From contig PKXU01000088.1 in assembly GCA_003132445.1 (NCBI GenBank), positions 44,118 to 89,309 of the forward strand: 45,192 bases of DNA, given 5' to 3'. This document shows, one piece after another, positions 35,247 to 44,600 of this stretch; the stretch's first letter is position 1; each line of letters opens with the position of its first letter. The notes under the pieces were generated by a model. The model saw only the letters and a list, made by a program, of their open reading frames with translations. It was not told the origin of the DNA and made no database searches. Position numbers and translations under genes: made by a program. The stretch comes from Acidobacteriaceae bacterium. Lineage in GTDB: Bacteria > Acidobacteriota > Terriglobia > Terriglobales > Acidobacteriaceae.

Positions 35247-36542
35247 TCACGCCTTCCCAAACGGATCTTCCAGCGACAACGGCTTCGGCGTGAACAACTC
35301 TGCGCCGTTCTCGGTGACGTGCATGTCGTCTTCAATCCGAACGCCGAACTCCCCGCGAATATAAATTCCCGGTTCGTTGCTCGTGGTCATATTCGCCTGC
35401 AGCTTGGTGGGATTGCCGCGAACCAGGTAAGGCCATTCGTGGCCATCCACACCCATGCCGTGGCCAAGGCGGTGAGTGAAATATTTGTAGTCAGGGCCAT
35501 ATCCTCCGTCCGTAACCACTTTGCGGGCCGCGGCATCTACCGAGCCACATTCCGCTCCCGGCCGCGCCGCAGCCAGTGCAGCCGACTGCGCACGCAGCAC
35601 AATATCGAACACGCGATTCATTTTGTCGGAAGCCTTGCCGAGAACGAACGTCCGCGTGATGTCAGATTGGTAGCCTTCAACGGTGCAGCCATCGTCGAGC
35701 ATGATGATCGAACCTTCGCGGATCACCTGTGGCGCAGCCAATCCGTGCGGATACGCAGTGGCTTCGTCGACCATCACACTGGCCTCGCCTGGAAATCCCA
35801 GCTGGCGATAAGCTGCATCGATCAGATTGGAGACATCCCGCTGCGCCATGCCCGGATGCAGCGAACGAAACACCGCCTCATAGGCCGCGAGCGTCACCTG
35901 CGCGGCCAGCCGCATCAATGCGACTTCGTGAGCGCTCTTGATCATGCGGCATCCGGCGGTCACAGGGGTCGCGCTGGCGATTGTGGTTTGTGGCGCGGCT
36001 TTGCGGATGCCGTCGGCAAACACGAAGCGCACCGTCTCCTCGATCCCAAGTTTGCCGGTGGAAATGCCGCGATCTTTTAATCCCTGCGCAACGCGTTGGT
36101 ATGGGCTCTCATCTTCTTGCCAAACTCGAATGTCGGGTTGCTCGCCACCGGGTGTGTTGGCCATCTGTTCGCGTGCCCGTCCCTCTTCAAAAGTCGGACA
36201 CACATAGAAACCCTCGCCTATAGCTGGCATGACGAGCGCGAACAAGCGCTCACCACCCCACCAGCGAATGCCGGTGAAGTATCGCAGTGATGTGCCTTCC
36301 ATCAGCAACATGGCGTCCAACGCGTTTTCGCGCATGAGCTGGCGTGCGCGATCCTGGCGGGCTTGCCGCTCTTCTTTCGAAATTGGTGTGGCTTCGCTTT
36401 TGCGCGATTGCAATTTCGCCAGCGACGGCGGCAGGGACGCACCTGTTTCCTGAGCTGCGGCTTTGCTAACCAGAGAATGGGATGCCATCGCCACGCCAGC
36501 CGTTACACCGCCAGCTTCCAGAAATCGTCGCCGCGAGATCAT
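35247..36542 (-). CDS. Tat-exported M24 metallopeptidase (Xaa-Pro aminopeptidase-like)
   Basis: 431-residue exported peptidase releasing N-terminal residues next to proline (family inference). The Tat signal MISRRRFLEAGGVTAG is at the N-terminus; the ATG at 36542 is chosen because GGAGG lies five bases upstream and it places the twin arginines at residues 4-6. A creatinase-type N-terminal domain (about 60-200) precedes the pita-bread fold with all five metal ligands: MLDDGCTVEGYQSDITRTF (two Asp), HRLGHGMGVDGHEWP (His), TSNEPGIY (Glu) and VRIEDDMHVTENG (Glu). Standalone gene, convergent with the RES toxin. Confidence 0.92.
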   Translation of the reverse strand: MISRRRFLEAGGVTAGVAMASHSLVSKAAAQETGASLPPSLAKLQSRKSEATPISKEERQARQDRARQLMRENALDAMLLMEGTSLRYFTGIRWWGGERLFALVMPAIGEGFYVCPTFEEGRAREQMANTPGGEQPDIRVWQEDESPYQRVAQGLKDRGISTGKLGIEETVRFVFADGIRKAAPQTTIASATPVTAGCRMIKSAHEVALMRLAAQVTLAAYEAVFRSLHPGMAQRDVSNLIDAAYRQLGFPGEASVMVDEATAYPHGLAAPQVIREGSIIMLDDGCTVEGYQSDITRTFVLGKASDKMNRVFDIVLRAQSAALAAARPGAECGSVDAAARKVVTDGGYGPDYKYFTHRLGHGMGVDGHEWPYLVRGNPTKLQANMTTSNEPGIYIRGEFGVRIEDDMHVTENGAELFTPKPLSLEDPFGKA

Positions 36543-37045
36543 GAATCCTCCGAAGATTGGAAATAAAGTCGGGCCATTATAGGGGAATTGCAATCTGCGA
36601 GTTCAGATCGCAGATTAATGCGCAAACCTGATTATGCGCAGAGCTGAAAGAGAAATGCCGGAAGAAGGACTCGTTTCGCTTCGAGAGATGGGCAAGTGCA
36701 TTCTTTTAATACGTTTACCCAGTTATAAGTATATATATGTACATACAATATGGTATTTCTAGTCGGGACCATCAAATCGATAGCGCCTAGTCGCGCAGGA
36801 TGCCCTTTGCGGGGCCGGAAACGGTCCTGGCATCGACGATCGATGGCGGAGCCAGGGAAACAAAGTCCTCCGCATCAAAACTACGCTTCCTGTAGGCGGT
36901 ACGAAGCCCTCTACGACTTTTCAACCACTTAGACGAAGACTCAACAACTTAGGAAAAATTCGGAGAGAGCCTCGACCGCATCGGTGAATGTAAACGTCGC
37001 GATATCACGCCTTGAGCTGAAAGAATCCATGTTCGATGAGTCGTA
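36543..37045. other. 503-base gap without a recognised gene
   Basis: Contains an AT-rich patch (36721-36760) with the ten-base palindrome TATGTACATA at 36736-36745, unlike the GC-richer surroundings. No protein-like frame, RNA gene or clear terminator was found. Confidence 0.5.
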
Positions 37046-38605
37046 TCAGTGCGACGTACGAATGTATTGCCCTGGCGTATACATTTGCGAGCCGGAAGGG
37101 GCGACGACTCGCTTCTTGACCCCATCCTCCACTAAAACCAATCCTTCCCGCGTGTCTACGGCACAGCCGCCTCCGGCTGTGGCCATATTGATCTTAATTT
37201 CAGAAGCTCCCGAATCCCATCGCCATACTTCGCGCCCGTCTTCTACGCTAAACGCGATCAGCACACCGCCCCGGGTTGCGAAACCTAAACTGTTATCGCC
37301 CAGCACCATTTCATCGTGGAGAGGCCCAGCATACTTCGGCAATGGGAATTTGTACGCGACCTCACCATCTTCCGTAATTCGATAGACGAATTCGTCAGGG
37401 GAGCTTATTACCTTTCGTGGTATGTCCGTGTGCGACCACCGAACCGAAAGGAGGACACCGCCAAAACCGTCAGGGATAATGTCGCCCGTTGGCGACATAA
37501 CTGTTACCGGTGCGGCGAATGACGCACGCTCTTGCCTGGATTCGTCGACCATCGTTGCCTTCTGCGATCCTTCAGAATGAATCTGCCAGAGCACTAACCT
37601 GTCGTCGCGGGAGAAATAGACCTTTGCGGGATCGATCACAGAACCAGCGGCACACTTGTCAGTTCCGACCCTCCAATCGTTCTCGGTGAAGGCTGCATAA
37701 GCAAAACCGTCGGTATTCACAAAAAGACCACTGGTGAGAATGCGCAGGCCATGGGTAACCGAACGGCCTGGAGCGCAGATAATCTTGTCTCCAGACCGCG
37801 TAATGTTAATTTCACTTTCTTCGGAGGCTGGAATCTTCAAGCTGAAATCCTCGGCTCCGGTGGCTCCGTCGAGCGCAGTGATCGTGGCCCAGGTTCCATC
37901 CACGGCTTGATTCAGCACGTGTAGCGTGTTGCTGTAGTTGAGCGCGTGCCCTTTCCGAACCCCTGCAAACTTGCGGTGCCAAAGAGCTTTTCCGTCCTTG
38001 CCAACCACGTACAACGTGTAGGAATCAGGGCGTATGGCGGCTAAAATCGCACCTCCCAGGTCGTCACCGCAAACAAACTCGACCTTACCAGGTGCTTCCG
38101 GCAGTCTCCATAGCCAAAGCTGCAGGCCGTCGTGTGTAAACGCGCGAACATAAGTAGCTTGATCAGTCTGATCAAGAAAGAACAGGTCGGGACCATCACC
38201 GGTTGGTACGGCCTGCAAGGGTCCAGTTTCCCGGCCGATGGGCGGAACGCTCCATTGAACGCCCCTAAACTTCGACGCCTCCGGCCAGATTGTGATTTTT
38301 CTGGTTCGCGTCGTACCGTCAAGCGATGCTGAGACGTTGACGACTCCTGGAGCTTTAGGGTAGAGAACTGCGCGGCCACCTTCTTCGGTAATCTGGGCCA
38401 GATCGGTATCGTCGACCGACCAGTCTTCCGTGTGATACTCGTTGCCCTGAGCATCGAGAAGTTGCAAGGGTCGAGGCTCGCCAACCTGGATATTCATCTC
38501 GGTAGGAGAAATGTGCCATCCGGAATCGTCTTGGGCAGCAGTGCGAACAGGAACAGCCAGGGCCAGGAAAACAGTCAGGCTGAGGAAGGTTGAGTATGAA
38601 CGCAT
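37046..38605 (-). CDS. Secreted Ig-like/PQQ-type beta-propeller protein
   Basis: 519-residue exported protein of unknown function. A signal peptide (MRSYSTFLSLTVFLALAVPVRTAA) is followed by a bacterial Ig-like domain (ISPTEMNIQVGEPRPLQL ... APGVVNVSASLDGTTR, about 30-105, Big2 type) and then beta-propeller-like repeats with PQQ/WD wording (AFTHDGLQLWLWRLPEA, VVGKDGKALWHRKF, ITALDGATGAEDF, FSVEDGREVWRWDSG). GGAGG lies seven bases before the ATG. Probably binds or presents something at the cell surface; no catalytic residue can be named. The propeller repeats could equally be YVTN-like. Confidence 0.75.
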   Translation of the reverse strand: MRSYSTFLSLTVFLALAVPVRTAAQDDSGWHISPTEMNIQVGEPRPLQLLDAQGNEYHTEDWSVDDTDLAQITEEGGRAVLYPKAPGVVNVSASLDGTTRTRKITIWPEASKFRGVQWSVPPIGRETGPLQAVPTGDGPDLFFLDQTDQATYVRAFTHDGLQLWLWRLPEAPGKVEFVCGDDLGGAILAAIRPDSYTLYVVGKDGKALWHRKFAGVRKGHALNYSNTLHVLNQAVDGTWATITALDGATGAEDFSLKIPASEESEINITRSGDKIICAPGRSVTHGLRILTSGLFVNTDGFAYAAFTENDWRVGTDKCAAGSVIDPAKVYFSRDDRLVLWQIHSEGSQKATMVDESRQERASFAAPVTVMSPTGDIIPDGFGGVLLSVRWSHTDIPRKVISSPDEFVYRITEDGEVAYKFPLPKYAGPLHDEMVLGDNSLGFATRGGVLIAFSVEDGREVWRWDSGASEIKINMATAGGGCAVDTREGLVLVEDGVKKRVVAPSGSQMYTPGQYIRTSH

Positions 38606-38723
38606 GGCGGAACCTCCGCTCTAGACTAGGAAGGCGGACAGGCTCCGACAAATTACAAACGTAACGCGTCTTAAGCAGCGCAAATTCGAGATTCCACTCG
38701 TTGAGGTATGCTCTCCTTTATCT

Positions 38724-38903
38724 TTGGAATCCGAATTCCAATGCGCGGCCTGCGGGGAATGGAACTCAACTTCCGTGGACGAGTCCGCCGGGCGACGGCA
38801 GAGCTACGTTGAGGACTGCCAGGTCTGCTGCAAGCCCAATATGCTTCGCGTGGAATACGACAATGCGTCGCAGGAATTCTTTATTACCGCGGAATTGGAA
38901 TGA
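38724..38903 (+). CDS. CPXCG-motif cysteine-rich mini-protein
   Basis: 59-residue protein from a TTG start that is easily missed. It reads FQCAACGEWNSTSVDES near the start and QSYVEDCQVCCKPN in the middle, the two cysteine knuckles of the Cys_rich_CPXG family (here CAACG instead of CPxCG), then LRVEYDN and an acidic end. Two CXXC pairs suggest zinc or iron binding; function of the family is unknown. The TTG at 38724 is used because family members begin a few residues before the first cysteine; no good ribosome site is seen and other non-ATG starts upstream are possible. An overlapping frame with an ATG at 38708 looks non-protein. Confidence 0.7.
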   Translation: MESEFQCAACGEWNSTSVDESAGRRQSYVEDCQVCCKPNMLRVEYDNASQEFFITAELE

Positions 38904-38926
38904 AACTGAGACCGACGCAATGAACC

Positions 38927-39005
38927 GGCGTCAGGCGTCAGACCTCGGACCTCAGACATCAGGCGTCGGACCTTGCACTCGGACCTTGTACTTCGACCTG
39001 ACGCC
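38927..39005. repeat. Low-complexity GGCGTCAG/GGACCT repeat block
   Basis: GGCGTCAGG at 38927-38935 and CCTGACGCC at 38997-39005 are inverted ends around repeated CGGACCT and CAGAC words. It lies just before the TPR gene. Confidence 0.6.
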
Positions 39006-39078
39006 CGCATAGCCTCACAAAAACCTTCGCCGATGGCCCAAAACTGTGCCAGAATGGGGCACTAGCTGGGGGTGGCCT

Positions 39079-39906
39079 ATGTCGTCCTGCCCGAGATTCT
39101 TGCTGGTTCCCGTCTCGTTTCTCATCCTTTGCGTCTTTGCCCTGAGTAGCGCGTCGCGGGCGCAGGCTTCTCACTCCGAACAAGTTCAAATCAAGCCACC
39201 GCTGCTGCGGTCGATCGACCCGCCGGCGCCGGATGCAACCGCGAACGATCTGGAGAACCGGGCCGATCAATTGCGTTCGGGAAAACTTTATCTGGACGCG
39301 CTGGATTACTATCGCGCGGCGATGGCCAAGCGGCCGAACTCCGCCAGTTTGCTGAATAAAATCGGCATCACTGAGCTGATGATGCAGCGCTATCGGGAAG
39401 CCAGGAAATCGTTCGATCAGTCGATCAAAGTCGACCGCAAGTTTGCCGATGCCTACAACAATCGCGGGGTGGTGTTGTACGAAGAGAAGAAATACGGGAG
39501 TGCGGTTAAGGAGTACCGGAGGGCCATCGCTTTGGACAGCGCTTCGGCGTCTTTCTTCAGCAACCTGGGAGCGGCGCTCTTCGCGAAGAGAGAGTTTGAG
39601 CCAGCGGTGGTCGCCTACCAGCGCGCAGTGGAACTCGATCCCGATGTATTTGAACGGACTTCGCGCGGCGGCGTACAGGCGCAGTTGCCCAGTCCCGGGG
39701 ATCGCGCCCACTACGACTATACGGTCGCGAAACTCTACGCCAAAATGGGTTACTCCGACCGTTCGCTCGAATATCTGAGGAAGGCGTTAGAGGAGGGGTA
39801 TAAAGACTTCAATAACGTGTACAAGGACGCCGAGTTCGCCGGCTTGAGAAAAGATAAACGCTTTACGGAGCTGATGGCGGCAAAACCGGCGGCACTGCCG
39901 GAATAA
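39079..39906 (+). CDS. Exported TPR-repeat protein
   Basis: 275-residue protein. The N-terminus (MSSCPRFLLVPVSFLILCVFALSSASRAQA) is a signal peptide; the LCVFALSSA region is not a clean lipobox. Three to four tetratricopeptide repeats follow between about 60 and 200 (NRADQLRSGKLYLDALDYYR, NKIGITELMMQRYREARKSF, NNRGVVLYEEKKYGSAVKEY, SNLGAALFAKREFEPAVVAY), then a related C-terminal helical unit (DYTVAKLYAKMGYSDRSLEY). It should scaffold protein contacts in the periplasm; partner unknown. ATG 39079 has GGGGGTGG a few bases upstream and begins directly at the signal peptide. Confidence 0.85.
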   Translation: MSSCPRFLLVPVSFLILCVFALSSASRAQASHSEQVQIKPPLLRSIDPPAPDATANDLENRADQLRSGKLYLDALDYYRAAMAKRPNSASLLNKIGITELMMQRYREARKSFDQSIKVDRKFADAYNNRGVVLYEEKKYGSAVKEYRRAIALDSASASFFSNLGAALFAKREFEPAVVAYQRAVELDPDVFERTSRGGVQAQLPSPGDRAHYDYTVAKLYAKMGYSDRSLEYLRKALEEGYKDFNNVYKDAEFAGLRKDKRFTELMAAKPAALPE

Positions 39907-39957
39907 TCCCGCTGAGTGTCACGGAGATGTTCTGAAAATTTAGTTTCGTCCGACGAG

Positions 39958-40011
39958 TTTCGTGATCCAGATTTTTCATGTTCGAGAATTTCATGATCAG
40001 GATTTTTCGTG
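39958..40011 (+). repeat. Imperfect direct repeat, TTTCRTGATC type
   Basis: TTTCGTGATCCAGATTTTTC begins at 39958 and a near copy with ATGATCAGG begins at 39989, period 31. Part of a run of similar TTTCxTGA words to about 40045. Confidence 0.7.
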
Positions 40012-40139
40012 AATCAGAAGTTTCCGTGAGTCAGAGTTTTACAAAGGTTTACAAAATTAGACGGAGCGCCAGCGGATTGTGGTGTTTAATTTCGTTACAG
40101 ACTCCTGAAAACAACAGGGTGAGTAAGGAGAAACGGTAG

Positions 40140-40192
40140 CCCATCGGATGCTGACCCGAGCACGCCCCAAGCAAGCATCCGGTGGGTTTTTT
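40140..40192 (+). terminator. Strong hairpin with T6, possible end of a small RNA
   Basis: CCCATCGGATGCT (40140-40152) pairs with AGCATCCGGTGGG (40174-40186) over 13 bases with one G-T pair, followed by six T. The 21-base loop is GC-rich. It lies 234 bases past the TPR stop, too far for an ordinary terminator of that gene, so it may end a long 3' region or an independent RNA starting in 39907-40139. Confidence 0.6.
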
Positions 40193-40447
40193 ATTTGCAG
40201 GCGTCGGGCTAAAACAGTTGTCAGCTTTCGGCTCTCAGCTTTCAGTAAAAGCAGCTTCGCAGTATTTCTCGCAGCAGCCCGCGAAGAGCAGCGAGAGTTT
40301 CGTGAGAATTTCCTGATGGGCGGGTTTGCGGTTGAGAGAGTAGGGATCCTTCGACTGCGGCTTTGCTTCGCATTCGCGAAGCAAAATCCTCGCTCAGGAT
40401 GACAAAATTTCGCCGCAACATTTTCTGTTCGGACCGGCAAAGCTCTG

Positions 40448-40495
40448 AATACTCTTTCGCTCTGGGAATCTAAATACTCTTTCGCTCTGGGAATC
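40448..40495 (+). repeat. Tandem 25-base direct repeat
   Basis: The 23-base word starting AATACTCTTTCGCTCTGGG occurs exactly at 40448-40470 and 40473-40495, two bases apart. Confidence 0.9.
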
Positions 40496-40561
40496 GTGAT
40501 GATCGAGTCAGCATCGGGCAAGTAAGCATAGGTCAATTCTGTACGGTCAGGTCAGCACAGT

Positions 40562-40619
40562 CAGCTCTCAGCGGGATTTTGATCTTCGCTGATGGCTGAC
40601 GGCTGATCGCTGAGAGCTG
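40562..40619. repeat. Inverted repeat spanning the kdsC 3' end
   Basis: CAGCTCTCAGCG (40562-40573) and CGCTGAGAGCTG (40608-40619) are perfect 12-base inverted ends of a TGATGGCTGACGGCTGAT-type low-complexity element. The last fifteen or so kdsC codons and its stop lie in it. Confidence 0.85.
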
Positions 40620-41209
40620 CCTTTCGCAACTTTCTCTCCAATGTATTCCTCCACTACTCGCTCCCATTTTCCTTGCGCGTTCAGAATCAACTCAACGGCA
40701 TCGCGCAGAGCGCCCCCGCCGCCGGCGTGGGGCGTAATGTAGTGCGCATCCTGCTTCACTTCGGCGCGGGCATTTTGTACAGCGATGGCGAGGCCACCGG
40801 CGCGCATGGCCGGAAGATCGATGACATCGTCGCCAACAAAAGCGGCTTCATCTAGTTGCAAGCCCTCCTGCTTTACGACTGCTTCGAAGCAGGCGCGCTT
40901 GTCTTTGACGCCTTGATGGATGTGATCGAGCTTCAAGTCGCGCGCGCGCAGAGCGACGGTTTCCGACGCGCGGTTGGTGATGAGGCCGGTCTTGAGGCCG
41001 CCGAGGCGCGCCAGCGATATGGCAGCCCCATCATGAGCGTGAAATCCTTTCATTTCAATCTGGCCTTGAGCGCTCTGACCCGTAACCCGCGATTCCTGGC
41101 GAGAATCTTCGGGCAAAAAGAAAAGCTTGCCGTCGGTGAGTACGCCATCGACGTCGAACAGGAGAAGTTTGATCTTGCGAGCGCGGGCCTGGGCGGAGAG
41201 TTTGGGCAT
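40568..41209 (-). CDS. kdsC: KdsC-type 3-deoxy-D-manno-octulosonate 8-phosphate phosphatase
   Basis: Hydrolyses KDO 8-phosphate to KDO for lipopolysaccharide inner core. HAD motif I is LLLFDVDGVLTDGKLFF; the KdsC-specific FHAHDGAAI, motif II LITNRAS, motif III region and GDDVIDLPAMRAGG (motif IV) follow, with ITPHAGGGGALRDAVELI at the end as in the family. Residues about 34-50 hold an odd insert (SRQESRVTGQSAQGQ) and the C-terminal tail SSQRSAVSHQRRSKSR comes from a dispersed inverted repeat. ATG 41209 starts the family-like MPKLSAQARARKIKLLLFD; the frame stays open for 114 more codons upstream. No ribosome site is clear for either. Length 213 is above the family's usual 170-190 because of insert and tail. 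Confidence 0.85.
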   Translation of the reverse strand: MPKLSAQARARKIKLLLFDVDGVLTDGKLFFLPEDSRQESRVTGQSAQGQIEMKGFHAHDGAAISLARLGGLKTGLITNRASETVALRARDLKLDHIHQGVKDKRACFEAVVKQEGLQLDEAAFVGDDVIDLPAMRAGGLAIAVQNARAEVKQDAHYITPHAGGGGALRDAVELILNAQGKWERVVEEYIGEKVAKGSSQRSAVSHQRRSKSR

Positions 41210-41672
41210 TGGCGGGATTCTAGCATCTGGATTTCGCTCTCGGTCTAGGGCCATAAACTTTCGGGTCTTGGCTCGGTCGTCCCTCCTGCGTTCATGTCTA
41301 AGGGCGGCTACGAGCGATGGCTTGTCCGGCAAAGATCCGCGGAGCGCTTTGATCAACGCAACGCCGGACAAGCTGTCTAACAAAGGATTTCTCGGCTTGC
41401 CCGCCGAAGATTTGGCTCTTTGCTTCTGCCCAGGGGCGACGCGGCGGGTTTGGATCTGTTGTTGGCTAGTCGACTTGGGCTTCATGGCCCATCCCTTCTG
41501 CATGCGCTGGTCTATCGATCGGGTTCTACGGCACTGCTCAATCATCGGCAAGTTTGCTATTAGCCAAGCGACGACGAGGGAATCTGTTCCGCGGCCGGAT
41601 TGGACAAGTACTGATTAGCTGTCAATAAGCGAACAATTTACGAAACTGCGGGGTTCGGTCTACAATACCCAG
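41210..41672. other. Gap between kdsC and lhr; possible kdsC N-terminal extension
   Basis: On the minus strand an open frame continuous with kdsC runs to 41551. Its part LRGSLPDKPSLVAALRHERR resembles tails of AbrB/MazE-type antitoxins, but no full domain is seen. GCTTGTCCGGC (41320-41330) and GCCGGACAAGC (41363-41373) form an inverted repeat inside it. No other gene found. Confidence 0.45.
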
Positions 41673-44600
41673 ATGCCGTCCCTTCCTCAATCCCTGGCGT
41701 GGGCGCATCCCCTGGTGGCGGAGTGGTTTGTGTCGAAGTTTGGCACGCCTACTGAGCCGCAGGAGCAGGGTTGGCCGCACATTCTGGCTGGGCGGACGAC
41801 ACTGATTTCAGCGCCCACTGGCTCAGGCAAGACGCTGGCGGCATTCCTGGCTTGTATTGACCGCCTGGTGCGCAAAGCGCTGGCGGGAGAATTGAGCGAT
41901 CGCACAGAAGTGCTTTACGTTTCGCCGCTCAAGGCGCTGGGCAACGACATCCAGAAAAATCTCGAAGGGCCCCTCGGCGAAATTCTCGCGCTCGCCGGCG
42001 AACGTGGATTGCTCATGCCGGAAATTCGCACGGCGGTGCGAACCGGTGACACACTGGCGCACGAACGACGAAGTATGTTGAAGCGCCCACCGCACATTCT
42101 GGTGACGACGCCGGAGTCGCTCTACATTCTTCTGACTGCGGACAAGAGCCGCGCGATCCTGCGCGATGTCGAGACCGTGATTGTCGATGAAATTCACGCT
42201 GTCGCCGATGACAAGCGCGGGGCGCACCTCACGTTGTCGCTGGAGCGGCTGGAGGCGCTGTCTCACAAGCCGCCGGTTCGTATTGGGTTGTCGGCAACGC
42301 AGAAGCCGATTGAAGAGGTCGCGCATTTTCTTACGGGCAGCTCTGAAAGAAATAAGATGCGGCCTGATCCGGTGATCATCGACATCGGGCATAAGAGGAA
42401 GTTGGATTTGGCGATTGAAGTGTCGCCCATGCCGCTGGGGCCGGTTGCTTCGAATGAGTTGTGGGATACGGTGTACGACCGACTGGTGGCGCTGGTGGCC
42501 GAACATCGGTCGACGTTGGTGTTTGTGAACACGCGGCGAATGGCGGAGCGATTGTGTCATGAGCTGGGCGCGCGCATCGGGGAAGAAAATGTGGCGGCGC
42601 ATCACGGCAGTTTGTCGCGCAAACTGCGGCTGGCGGCGGAGAAAAAGTTGAAAGAGGGCCAGGTGCGGGTGCTGGTCGCGACCGCTTCGCTGGAGCTGGG
42701 AATCGATGTGGGTACGGTGGATCTGGCGGTACAGATCAATTCGCCGCGCGCCATCGCAGTGGCGTTGCAGCGGGTAGGGCGGTCGGGACACTGGCGGGGC
42801 GCGGTTCCGAAAGGAAGATTCTTTGCGACCACGCGCGACGATCTGATGGAGTGTGCGGCGCTGGTGCGAGCAATAAAGCAGGGGGATCTGGACCGGCTGA
42901 TCATTCCGGAATCTCCTCTGGATGTGCTGGCACAACAGATTGTGGCGATTTGTGCTTCTGCGGGCACTGATGTGGCGCGGGCACCTCGCCTTCGTGTCTC
43001 CGAAAATGATGATGCTGGTCTTGGAAGTACGAGTAATGTTTCCACGCTGGCGACGTATCAAGATGTCGACGGCGAGATCGGCCGCACGCATTCGCGGGCG
43101 GGGACGCCCGCGCCACACGGGGAGCCACACGGCGAGGGATGGGACGAGGATGAGCTGTTTAGTCTGGTGCGGCGGGCTTATCCGTATCGAGGGCTGAAGC
43201 GGGAAACATTCGAAGCGATCCTGGAAATGCTGTCGGAGGGGATTGCTGCGCGGCGGGGGCGCTATGGAGCGTATGTGCATCGCGATCGGGTGAACCGCAG
43301 GTTGCGGGCGCGGCGTGGAGCACGGCTGGCTGCGATCACGAGCGGGGGGGCGATTCCTGACAATTCTTTGTATACCGTGGTCGCCGAGCCCGAAGGCGTG
43401 GTCGTGGGCACTGTGGATGAAGATTTTGCGGTAGAAAGCAATCGCGGCGACATCATGTTGCTGGGAAATACGTCGTGGATGATCCACCGCATCGAGACCA
43501 ACGCGGGGCGGATGCTGGTGCAGGATGCGCATGGGGCGCCTCCGAGCGTGCCGTTCTGGCGCGGCGAGGCCCCGGCGCGCACACAGGAATTGTCGGCGCA
43601 TGTGGGTGAACTGCGGCAGAAAATCAGCGAGATGCTGCCCAGTACCTCGCCTGCGGGATTTTCGGCGACGCAGCCGGAAGTAGCGGCGGCTGTGAGTTGG
43701 CTGAAGGCGGAATGCGGCCTCGACGACTCCGGCGCGGAGCAGATGATTGAGTACGTGCTGCAAGGCCGCGCCGTGCTGGGAGCGGTTCCGACGCAGACGA
43801 CCGTAATCGCTGAGCGGTTTTTCGATGAAGCTGGAGGCATGCAGTTGGTGATCCATGCGCCATTCGGGGGTCGGATCAACAAGGCATGGGGACTTTCGCT
43901 GCGCAAACGTTTCTGTGTGGGGTTTAATTTTGAGTTGCAGGCGGCGGCGACCGATAACGGGCTGAACATCGCGCTGGCCGAGCAGCACAGTTTTCCGCTG
44001 GGGGATGTGTTTCATTTCCTGCAGGCGGATACGGTGCAGCCGATTCTGGAGCAGGCGGCTTTGGATTCTCCGATCTTTGCCACGCGCTGGCGCTGGGATG
44101 CGAACCGGGCGCTGGCGCTATTGCGTTTTCAGAATGGCAAGAAAGTGCCTCCGCAGATTCAGCGCATGCGGTCGGAGGATCTGCTGGCGTCGGTGTTTCC
44201 CGACGCGGCTGCTTGTTTTGAAAATATCGAGGGCGAGCGAAAAATTCCGGATCATCCGCTGGTGGGCGAAGTAATGAAAGACGTGCTCACCGAAGCCATG
44301 GACGTGGAGGGATTGAAATCTCTGTTGCGCGGAATGGCTTCGGGACAGATTCGCGTGATCGCGGTGGATACGCCGGTGCCGTCGCAGTTTTCGCATGAGA
44401 TTCTGAATGCGAATCCGTATGCGTATCTGGACGATGCGCCGCTGGAGGAGCGGCGGGCGCGCGCCGTCAACATGCGGCGCGTGCTGCCGGAATCAGTCCT
44501 CGAAGAAGTGGGTGGATTGGACGCGGGTGCGATTGCGCAGGTACGCGAAGAAGCCTGGCCGGATGTGCGCGATGCCGACGAGCTGCATGATGTGTTGCAC

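Larger units (their letters stand above)
39907..40567. other. Repeat-rich 660-base gap between TPR and kdsC genes
   Basis: No protein gene seen. It contains two direct-repeat pairs, a strong hairpin with T-run and a TCAGGATGACA-type dispersed repeat near 40330-40405 (listed or discussed separately). Confidence 0.6.

Noticed and set aside
36736-36745. TATGTACATA palindrome as an operator
   Set aside because: Short palindrome in an AT-rich patch, with no close gene start to explain it.
40330-40405. GATCCTTCGACTGC...TCAGGATGACA block as a gene or attachment site
   Set aside because: Looks like a common dispersed repeat; no integrase or flanking duplication seen.
41823-44015. A 730-codon open frame on the minus strand
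   Set aside because: It is antisense to lhr, which shows all helicase motifs; the arginine/histidine-rich product is a shadow.
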